Assembly (NCBI RefSeq): GCF_000002985.6
Contig: NC_003284.9
Coordinates: 6,882,001 to 6,946,000, forward strand
Source of the DNA: Caenorhabditis elegans
Taxonomy: Eukaryota > Nematoda > Chromadorea > Rhabditida > Rhabditidae
DNA: 64,000 bases
Direction of reading: 5' to 3'
The translations under genes were made by a program, and so were the position numbers. Shown one piece after another: positions 22,775 through 32,942 of the stretch (the first letter of the stretch is position 1; each line of letters starts with the position of its first letter). Under the pieces are notes generated by a model. The model saw only the letters and a program-made list of their open reading frames with translations. It searched no databases and had not been told where the DNA came from.

Positions 22775-23023
22775 ATGCCCAGCAAAAACTGTGCCAAAAA
22801 CCTTCACGCATGTCAATGGGAGAGAGACGTAAGAAATAAAACCGGTTTCAGCTGAATAACTTTTATTGTACAGATTGCTTTGGTATTTCTTGGACTAATG
22901 GTTCTTTTCAACATTGGACAAGTTGTGTACATGAACAGAGCACGACTCTACAGACTCATTCGTCGAGGAGCAGAACAAATTCCAGCTGATGATGAGGAGC
23001 CAATCATCGGAATTAGAGACTAG
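22775..23023 (+). CDS. Single-pass membrane microprotein, 67 residues
   Basis: Two exons, 22775-22828 and 22874-23023, join in frame. The protein begins MPSKNCAKNLHACQWERD. A hydrophobic helix follows (IALVFLGLMVLFNIGQVVYM, about residues 19-38), then a basic stretch RARLYRLIRRGAEQI and an acidic end DDEEPIIGIRD. The positive charges after the helix suggest the C-terminus is cytosolic. A TTTTTTCAG acceptor ending at 22751 lies 23 bp before the ATG and fits trans-splicing. A strong donor (GTAAGTTTTT) starts at 23031, seven bases after the stop, and a TTTCAG acceptor ends near 23599, so the 3' UTR probably contains an intron. I do not recognise the family. Confidence 0.75.
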
Positions 23024-26000
23024 AGCTTTGGTAAGTTTTTGTTCCTCGAAGTGTAAATAATTGAGTAAAAGCTTTCTTATTGAAAAAAAAAACGAATGTT
23101 CAAATTATGAAGATTGAAAAATGATTTTTCTAAAACCAAATTAATTTCATTTTTTGAAATCTCAAATCCAATAATGTTTTAAACCATACTTTGTCTGATT
23201 GAAGATGGTGTTGTGAATATGGTTAACTAGTTTATTTGACGCTCTAAAATGCCAAACTTCGTGTTGGAATTTTCGCAAAATTTTTTTCGAGCTTGGATGT
23301 TGGTCTTAGCATTTTTTCCAGTCAGTATCAACAATATATCCAAATGTGCATTTATTGACTGATAACGTGTTTTAATAATAAAAACCAAAAAATTACACTA
23401 TCTGAATTTGTTAATAAAAAAATATTTCTAAACCTCTGCGATACATGAAATGTGGCAAAATTTGAGATTTTAGCTAAAAACCTTTTTTTTTAATTTTTGA
23501 TTTTCATCATTATGAAATTCGGTTTTTTAATGATTTTCTGAAAGTTTATTAATTCTCAAAAAATAGTTCCAAACTTTAATCGTATCAAAAAATTTCAGAT
23601 TTGCCCACTTTCTTCGTACAACTTCTGCCAGCAATTATTTAACGAAAAAACTAAAACTTTGTTCATTCCGCGCTCAACTAAACCTCTTCGTTCAATTAAT
23701 TAACAATCAACTTTTTTGGTATAATTGTCACATGCCTTGCATAGTTGTACTCTGTGATTCTCAACTTATCAGGATGATGTAATGCAAACTGATAATACCC
23801 GTTTTTTCTCTCTCCTGTCAATAAATCGTTGCTCTGATGCCACCTTGAACGTTGAGTTTCATGTCAAACGCACACAGGTCAATCCGTGGGTTGAATAGGA
23901 ATTCGGGGCGTTTTGATTGTCCATCGCATTAAGAACAATGAGCCCGATATTGTAAATAATATCGACACGAGTTCTGTGCAGGCACAATAAATACATCCGA
24001 AATAGTTTGGAGAAATATTTATACATTTTTCATAAATTTCAGTTTTGAAAAACTACAAATTGAAATCGTTTGCGATGTGATTTTGCATTGTTTTTCCAAA
24101 AGAGACAATATAACGCAAATACTGTTTTGAAGTGAAGATTTTCTGTTTCTGTAAAGGAATTGCAAAGAACTTCTCGCGTGTGTAGCAACAAAAATACTGT
24201 TTAGCAAAATGTAATAATAGTCCGTTTTAGTATTGTGAAGCAATTTTTTGCGATTTTTTTTTCAATTTTGGGTGCAACTATCTTTTTTAATTTTAAGACA
24301 TGCGTTGCTTAATTTCGACGTTTTTTTTTCTTGAGAATAGATTGAAAAATCTAACAAGAAAATTGTTAATATGCACTTCATTTGTGAAAAACACTGTATG
24401 TAAAAATTCTAAAATCACTTACTTTTTATGCATCAAAAAACTTGTGGAAATTACTTCGCTAGAAATTATTTTGAGTTCACAATACAAAGTATAATTTGTT
24501 TTAATAATAATCTACAATAATATTTTTTAGACGGGACAGTTTATCAGTTTTATGTACATCATGGTTATTTCCCCCCTGTCGGTGTTGTTTTGAAAATTGT
24601 ATTTTCAATTGAAAAGGCTTTCTGTTCCACATAATCACAAAAATAATCCCTCACTGATTTCTGATGTCTGCTTACGTAAAAACTATTCAAAAACGAGCCT
24701 CAGGAATCTGGTAACCCACGTTGTTGCTCCATTCGTTTAAATCCATTCGAAAAACTTGTTCCATTGTCTGTAGCTTATATGATATCACTATAAACGTTTG
24801 ATTTCAAGTCATTGCGCGAGAATCTTTTAAGAAAACACCTCTACAGCCAAAGGCAGGAGGCAAAAGATTATTTACATAGAGAGAGCATTGACTCCGCCTA
24901 CCCATGACCTGTCTATTCTGCTCTTCCGCTTTTGCAAACCTGATAAGTTTCGTTCGTACCTGATCTGTTAACGTGAAAGTACAGGGGCCAGAGCACAGAT
25001 ACAATTATAAGAACAGTGTGCCTAGAAGCACTTAAATTAATTCCAATGCTTCTCGTTGAAAATTGATTTTAAGAGTTTTTATAGATAATTTTTATCATTC
25101 AGGAATAAAGTCATGTTAGTGGAGTCCATTAGAGACCGAGCCACTGCTGAGCCAAAATGTCTTGCAGGACATTTTCGAAGTCACAACATTACATTTATAT
25201 ATTACAATACGTATGTAGTGCGTCTAATTGTAATGTTAGAATGGATCAAAGATCCAAACCATCTAGAGTGGGTGCCGATTTTTGTGCTCTTAAACTTTTA
25301 TTGGAAAACGGAGAGGAATCTAGTTTGTAGAATGGCACTTTATTTTGGTTTTCATACATGTAGTTGACTTTCTAAAACTTTTAAATACAACTCAAGTTTT
25401 CAATTGTTTATTTCCCTACCACATTTGAAAATTTCCCATTACGCTATATTTCATTATACCAATGCTTTAAAAACTCACGTAAAAACAGTATCGTCAGTTT
25501 GAGCACATTTCCTTCGTGTTGTTCTCCAGTTTTTGGAATGTTTGGTTTATATGCTTCTGATTATTTTTAAAATTTTATGATTCATTCAGCATTGCTCACA
25601 ATTTGTACCGGATTCAATTTTAATTCGATTTTAAGAGTTTTAACATGAGGCACAAAAAAACCTTATCTGGATGTACGGAAGAACAGTTATGCGGAAATTT
25701 TTTGGAAACTTAGTTTTTCGAGTGCGAGAGAGACACAAAACAAATTATCATATTTTTTTTACATCGAGTTTGAAAATTCTCTACTATTCACACCACCATT
25801 TTAATGCGACAGTTTTTGAATTAATACAAATGTTGTAAAAAACACGAAGAAAATATTAAAGATGTTCAAACCGATGCTTCTATCAACGGGAAAATGCTCA
25901 ACATTTATTGTATATTAAACACACTTCTTTGCCTAGAAACGTATGAAAAATCTATTAGAAATCTATTTAAAGCTCAGAAGATGATAAAAATGAAAATTGA

Positions 26001-27287
26001 TAAGCAATTGTCAAGAATGACAGTGCCTTTTCCGTAATTAGAATTGTATTTTTAACCTTTTCGTGATGCTATAATGTTGATAACTTTCATCAATATTTTT
26101 TTTAGACTGATTGACAATTGGCAGTAGTTTCATATAAATTCTTCTATTTAAAAGAATATTTTATCATATAATATGATACATTATTTATAAGAACACGAAA
26201 GAGCACTTTAGCAGTTCTAAGAAGAATTAGCTGGATAAAATACAATTTTTTCTTCTTTTTTCGAAATTTTAAACAAAGGTAATAACGTATTTTTTACTAC
26301 TCCGACCTTTTCCAGTTTCCGTTCCAATATTAAATTCATTCAACTAAAAAGAGAGGAAAATCCTCATCTTTTTAATTCTCGCCAGTATAATCCCAGCCTC
26401 TGATAAATATTTGTTACTTGTCCAACTCCAAAGCAACCATACAAATATCTTCTTCCTCGTATTACTCCCTCATTCTGTCATGTTTTTTTTCTGAAATTTT
26501 TTTCTAAATCGCCTCAAAAGTGAAAGTTCGGTGGTGGATGTTTTTTTTTCGGGAAATACCTTAGAACTTTGTCCTCGAAAAGAACTGAAGAAATTCATCA
26601 TCTTTCAGTCTCATATCCAACACATTCAATTTTCCCATCTTGCGGGGGATTTCTCTTTCTCTGACGCTTTTAATCCAGTGCACTATTTTTTGCCAATGTG
26701 CACATCCTTTCTTATCAAATTTGTCTGACTTTGATAAGGATTGCATTATTTTCAGATATTTGAACCCGAATCCACCTACACATTAAAAACATTTTAAAAT
26801 TTTGATGAAATATTTCGTGTTGAGCAAAAACCAAGGATTTCGAGATTTTCCAATGGTTTTTGATTTTTGTAAGCAAAATAACAAATTTGCAAAGAAACCA
26901 AGCAAAAAGTATTGAATTTTCCTCTATAAAACTCTGTGTTTGAGAAAAGATTCTTCAAGAAAATTGATTTTTGTTTTTCCAATGGGCCAAAAAAAAAGTT
27001 CAAACTATAGGTTTTCTCATTTTCGCAATTCTGTGAGTATACAACAACATTTTGTCTTTTTAAAACTTGCTTCTAAATTAAAAAAAATGCCAAAAATTAT
27101 CAAAAATGTTATTACTCTTTAATGAAATTTCTACCTGAAACAGTTTTTTTTTCAAACTCAGTTCAAATTTATGAAATTCATTATTGTTAGCAGTGACGGA
27201 AACTGTAGAACTTTTATAATATTTTAATATTTTTTGAATAAAATAAAATATTTATAGGTAATGATAATGTTAATGTAAACAATACTG
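23024..27287. other. Gene-poor stretch, first part
   Basis: About 4.3 kb, largely AT-rich. It begins with the putative 3' UTR intron and second 3' UTR exon of the microprotein gene. A GC-richer patch at 23640-24000 and another at 24800-25010 contain no exon I can support. Short frames (24019-24243 minus, 25113-25367 plus, 26531-26728 plus) have no recognisable domain. Confidence 0.5.
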
Positions 27288-27441
27288 TTAAGAAACCATG
27301 ATATCATGAGAATGCCTACCGTTTTGGCGAAGGAATATCTCGTAGCGAAGGCACCTAAAAATCTCGTCGCCGCATGTTCTCTCTGCTGCCGCTACTTTCG
27401 CGCCAGACAGTAGGCATTCTCATGAACTCATGGTTTCTTAA
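27288..27441. mobile_element. MITE with 31-bp inverted ends and TTAA flanks
   Basis: The element begins TTAAGAAACCATGA, continues to CATGAGAATGCCTAC, and ends with the inverted copy GTAGGCATTCTCATGA...TCATGGTTTCTTAA. Length is 154 bp and TTAA is present at both edges, as for piggyBac-type target duplication. The centre is GC-richer and includes ATCTCGTAGCGAAGG. There is no coding capacity. Confidence 0.85.
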
Positions 27442-28404
27442 TAATTGAACAATAAAGTGTTCTCAGCGGCCACGTATATATTCACAGTATTATAATTTCC
27501 GTTGGGATCTTTATTATTGTTGGCTAGGCTAGCCCATAAATTGATTGATTTCATCTATTTGTTTTCATTCAACCACGACTGACTACAAATCCTCTATACT
27601 GATATGATATCTCCTCCAATTGTTTTTCACTGAATATAAGCATTTTTTTATATATATATTACCCCATTTCTTCCTGTTAAATCAAGCGTGACTCATGAAA
27701 GGTTTACCGATACTATTGAGATATTGACCTTTATACAAATATGACGCATTTCTTCTTTTTTAAATATTGGTGTTAACTTGGTTTTTTGTGCTTTTCTCAT
27801 AAAAGTTATACTTGAGAATTTACAACCACCACCCGGGCTATTATTCATTGCCTCAATAAATTTTTCCACATTTTCATATTTCTCCTTTTACCTGAAAAGG
27901 CGCCGATTTTTTATTTCGAAATTTAATTAAATTTGGTTAAACATTATTTAAATTTAAAATTTTGAAAATTTGAGTTATCTAATACCGATTTGAATTACCG
28001 CTAAAAATACTTAGTATTTATCCGAGAAACCGCGTTTGAATTCTCATTTCAATTTATTATTACGATTTTTCACAATTTTCCACTAATTTGCCTTGTTATT
28101 GGAATCTTTTACTGAAAAGTTTAAACGAAATACCAAAATTAATGTGAATTGTCTTTTAAAAAAGATACAAGGGCGTTTGACGGAACAAATATTCTATGCG
28201 GTAATTCAAACTGAAATATACGCAAACTGGAATCTTTCCAATTCAATACTTTTTCAATGCATTTTGAGACAACTTTGAGACATTGGACTTTTTTTTTAAG
28301 AAACGAAAAAAGTGCGTTCTATTTAATAGTCATATAAATGATTTTTTAATACTGATTGATGTGATATTTTTGCCGAAAATGTTTTACTTTCTCGAACGAT
28401 TTTG

Positions 28405-28732
28405 AGCTTTTTATTCTGTTTCACACCCCGTCCCATCAAACATAAAGCTAGATGTCACCAGAGTAATCAGAAAGTTGACGTCTGCTGACGAGGGGTCAAA
28501 TTTCACTCAAATCTTTATCAACACGGATAAACAGTTCCGCGCGAAGAAGCGTGCAACAGACAGTCCTTTGATCTCCAGTAACTACCGACTTGTTTACCGC
28601 TACACCAGACATTTGAACACCGACTGGACATCACTGGTCAACTCTTCTATTGTACTTGCGCCGCGTTTTCACTACACATTAAAGTTATTGGCAGATCCAT
28701 TTTTTCCTTTTGTGGGGGCGATAATGATTTAG
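28405..28732 (+). pseudogene. Orphan open frame with coding-like composition, status unknown
   Basis: An open frame of about 108 codons runs from after a TGA near 28404 to the TAG at 28730. Between 28440 and 28700 its base composition rises well above the AT-rich surroundings and the translation looks protein-like, for example LTSADEGSNFTQIFINTDKQ and later NYRLVYRYTRHLNTDWTS. I find no initiating ATG in frame near the start and no clean splice sites at either edge. It may be a relic exon, an unspliced pseudogene fragment, or part of an unrecognised gene. No family recognised. Confidence 0.3.
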
Positions 28733-29237
28733 CAGATAGTAAAGTTTATTATTTTATGTTAATAGATATTCAGATGCTGGGTTGATTTCAAACGAAAGGT
28801 GCAGCAAAATGGCATCACAACATGAGAACATATATTGCTCACACATCTGTAAGATCTTGTTTCTCGATCTGAACGACACGTGTTCTTATGATGTTCTTTG
28901 TGAAAATATGAAACCTGGAACATATGGAGATGACGAATTTAGTGTCTGATCGTACTAGCTAGAAATTTCATAAATTTCTGTTTTTGAATTATTCGCTTCT
29001 CATAAACATGTTTTTCGCAAAGAAAAGTACCAGGAACATATGGAATGTTGAAATCGGTCTGTCTGTAGTCGGCCGTAAATAGTCTGTTAGGTGTTGTGCA
29101 CATCTGGATTTGAGAGAGCAATGCCTTGCACAAGTTTTGTAATGACATCATGTTCTCGATCTATCTATGGTCTATTCTCGTCAACTGCGATTTATTTTTT
29201 GAAAAAAAACTGGGACCAATTTTCAAGTGTATCTTTT
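28733..29237. other. Intergenic with weak internal duplication
   Basis: The strings GGAACATATGGA at about 28918 and 29035 and loosely similar flanks hint at an old duplication. A 70-codon minus frame (28939-29151) and a 46-codon plus frame starting at 28809 are present without domain or splice support. Confidence 0.35.
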
Positions 29238-29480
29238 AAAGGAGGAGTAGTGCTTTGATGAGAGGTAGGTGCGGTTTCAGGGCCTGACGCCTGCCTAACA
29301 CTTACCACGCTTCACGCCGGCTTCTCCATGTTTTTCTGCATTCTTGCGTGGTGTTAAAAGTTTACTGTTTGTACTACATAGTGCGATTGGTATACTGTTC
29401 TGAAGCAGCCAACATTTTTGGGGGCGCAGGTTGCCGGAAGGCTGGCAAGGCAGGCGTTGCGGCGCCTGCATGGAAACCTT
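29238..29480. repeat. Probable dispersed repeat fragment
   Basis: It starts TTTTAAAGGAGGAGTAGTGC, the type of end seen on C. elegans TTTAAA palindromic elements, and includes GCCTGACGCCTGCC and GGCGCCTGCATGG, GC-rich strings I remember as dispersed in this genome. No matching opposite end was found nearby. Confidence 0.45.
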
Positions 29481-31372
29481 AAGACAGTTCAAAATATTGG
29501 ATGAAACTAATTTCACTAAATTCTTATATTTTTTCAACTTTTCCATGTTGCCTCGGTCAGAAAATTAATATTAATTTGTTTTAGTCCTATTTTATTACAT
29601 TTGCACTCTACGATTTTAGCTATATTTTAGTTCTTCAAATCGGAACACGCCTCTTCGATTGAGCAGAGTAGGCGGAGTCGAATTTGGAGGGCGCAAAGTG
29701 AGGAAACATAACAGTCTGGTCACAGTTGCCTCTTTTAACGGCACCTTTTTCCTTTTCGCAGCTATTTTCTTTTCTTCTCGAAGCTTTTGGAATTGGTCAG
29801 TGGTTCTCAGAGAAACAGTATATGGTTGTATGTTTTCGGTTTAAAGTTGGAATTTTGGAAAAAACAATTTTCTCATAATGATATAACTATTTAGAAGTTT
29901 CATTTTTATTAATATTATTCAATCTTCAGTCTTTCAAATATTTGTTCTTCATTACAGTTCCAATATATCTCGATACAGGAAATTTATAAAATCTCAACAA
30001 CGGTATTTTTGTTAAAAGAGTTTTGTAGTTTCTCGCACACAGTCTTTGAAGAAAACCGCGGGCCGTTTTACAATTTTAACGAGGGTGGTCACATTTGGAT
30101 ACTGTAACTACCATGGGAAGTGAGCCTCGCTTTGTTTATCTTCTTTGTAAAAAAAAGATTTAAGATGGCAATAAGATTGAGGGGGGGGGGGGGGCACGGA
30201 AAATGATTAAGAATTGAACTTCAGGAAAATATGAATTTAGCTCTTGAGTGAGGGAGAATAAGAAATACCGTTTGTTCAAGAAGAGCTCTCACATTTTGTT
30301 CTAGACCGTTCATTTTGTGCCAAATTCTATAGTCATCTGTTGTTTTTCTACGCAATCTCGGGGACATACAACGTTTTTTTGTAACTTTCATTTGGAATAC
30401 AATTGTATTTAATACAACAAAAAAACTGGTCAGTATGTTTTCGTTTTGATAGCCAATCTGTGGAAAATTGGTTGCCAAATTGAGTTCCTCTCAGTTTCTT
30501 TTGAAATATGTTTTCTTGATTTCTATCAATCAGATAGTTCTTCAATGATCATCCAATTTGAAACAAACTCTAATTCCACATTCGTTGGTCCTATAAAAAA
30601 GAAAGAAGGGTTCACACAAACGATACTCGTATCCAGAATTACAAAACTCACTTATTGGGTCGGGGTCATGACATTTGTCTTAAACTCGGAGAAAATGATT
30701 TTGGGGTCAAGAGATCGGGGATGGAGACTACTGGGGACAAATATCTTTTAATAGTGAGTAGACTCTCTCAGATCTGTTAGCAGGCCTAGTATTGGGAACA
30801 TTTTGAGTTTATTCCAAAAAAATAAAACCATAGTTTAACAATTATCTCTTGAAACTATAAGGTTGAGCAGGTAAAATGGCATGACGTTTTAATCATTTAA
30901 ACGTTTTTGAGAAAATTCTACCATTTTTATTTTACCATTTATATTTTTTTAATCAGATAACGTCAGCTGTTTTATTGTTTGAAACCTCCTTTTCCGGCAA
31001 AACAATAGCCGCACACTTTCAATACAGTCTCATTATTGACGAAGAGCTTTCTCTTCAGTTGTTTTGTTCCTGCCGCCCCCACAAGCGTGGTTTGATTTTC
31101 ACCATGTTTGGCCAGAACATGCTCTTTCTCACATGTGTCCTATTCGTGTTTTTTCTATGTTCGAGAATAGGAAACATTTTGATAGTTCGTGGTGTCATGA
31201 TGTTTTGAATGCTTTTTATATCACACGCACAGAAGGCCTCTGATTTAAAATAAAAACATGGCCATCTTGCAAAATGGGGTGCTGAAAATAAATCTCACTA
31301 ATTTTAAGTTACGTTTCCTATAAGAGTTTCAAAATTAAACTTACAGTTAATAGTGCGCGGTTAGAATGTTAC
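29481..31372. other. Gene-poor stretch, second part
   Basis: No supported exon. Small frames such as 29659-29844, 30446-30751 and 30975-31208 on plus lack domains and splice context. A poly-G tract lies inside. Confidence 0.5.
30181..30194 (+). repeat. Poly-G tract, G14
   Basis: Fourteen uninterrupted G in intergenic DNA. Confidence 0.95.
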
Positions 31373-31541
31373 CGTATTTCCTTCTTTTTCAGTCCGTACT
31401 CCCCACAACTTTGGAAAAGTTACCAACTTTTTGAAGAAAGCTTAACTTGATACCGTTTAAACAGTAAAAATACATGGTGTTCCAATATTTCATTAGTTAT
31501 TCGTCCGCTTTTAAGTGAAAGATTATTAAAGGAAATACGGT
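31373..31541. mobile_element. Small inverted-repeat element with ACCGTATTTCCTT ends
   Basis: It begins ACCGTATTTCCTTCTTTT and ends AAAGGAAATACGGT, an inverted terminal match of about 12-14 bp over a length of about 170 bp. The same end sequence occurs at 421-434 and 59502-59530. It is non-coding and probably a MITE. Confidence 0.7.
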
Positions 31542-32942
31542 ATGTTAGTTTGTCCAACTTTCACTTAGAACTTCGTTTGGCAAGACAATCTTTAGCAAGC
31601 TTCAAAATGAACGGTTTGAAAAAAATACTGATCAAAAGTTCACTTGAGTGGCCAAAACAAAAGGGCACCTGAACTCTAGAAATTTACGTTCAAGGTTATA
31701 AACATTTTGAATTTTTCTTTAACCCAAAACATCAAGAATTGGAATAAAAACATCTGCATCTAAGTTCCCAGCCAGCATTGTTCTCGGACGTTTTCTTCTG
31801 AGGCATGAGATTTAGACAGTTATACACTTATTTTTCGTGTATTTCTTGCAGCCTTCACAAGTTTTCTTTTCCACATGTTTCTCGATGCATAAGTGATCAT
31901 TCCAGCCGTATGATTCATTTCAGCCCTTTTCAAGGTTGTCCTGCTTTAGCAGCACTTTTCTTCCACACGGCCTCATTCCGCTCTGTCCTACAGATTTTAA
32001 TTGGCCGTGCAAAGTGGAAGATGAGAATTACTTGTGTTCTTATTTACATAATCTAGACCAGCAAAACCAACATTGTCATTCTATATTTCTTTCTTTTCTT
32101 CTTCTTCTCGATTTCCATTTTTTGTGAAAATTCATTTTTCCGCTTACTAAAGACTCATTTCATATATTTCTCGGGCTCAAGTTTTCTCAATGAGCCAAAA
32201 AATGTTTATTTTGGAAAATCAATCCTCGCTGTAACCCGATATCTTTTCACTTTGAGAAAATTGTTCGCCTGATGACCATATTTTGTAGACTTTCGGGTTT
32301 CCGGAAGCAAACCTCCAACTTCTCGCCGATTAACATCATCAAAAAGGATCTGTGAATCTTTTAAAACATCAGTAATGCGTATGTATTTTATTTTCATGTA
32401 GTATATTATTAGACTGAACTAGTAATTCACCTTTGAAAAAAACCGAAACTCCTTTTGCTTTTGATGTGCAGATGATATAAACAGAGTGAAAATTAGTTAA
32501 TTTCACAAATTTTTGAAGTCACTGATGAAGAGAAATTGGAACTAAAAAACTGTGAAAAATGCATCAAAGAAGTTCCAATTTTTTAAATGCTTATTTAATT
32601 TAACAAATAAAAATTCCAATCGACAAATTATTTTTGAATTTCCGCAAAAAGAAATGGCATAGTTTTGACATTTCAGTGTTTAGTAGCTATCTTCATTAAC
32701 ATTGTTCATCAAAACTTCTGGTTTTTTTCCGATAACAAACTTTGATACCAGAAAAATTATTGGTGAAATTTTAAAACTAGTCTAAAAATTGACGACTTGT
32801 TTCAATATTCTGCGGAAAAATGCAAAATAAATTGAAAAAAAAATCATTTAAAAAATAGATAATTGTATAGAATACCTGAATTGTGCGGCTATCTAAAATG
32901 TCCGTCACTAGCCAAAACTTGTCCCAATTAATTGTTTTTTAG
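31542..32942. other. Upstream region of the Na+/H+ exchanger gene
   Basis: No recognisable exon apart from the probability that the initiator exon of the exchanger is here. The coding sequence at 32943 starts with a split codon and needs an upstream exon ending in phase 1. Confidence 0.45.
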
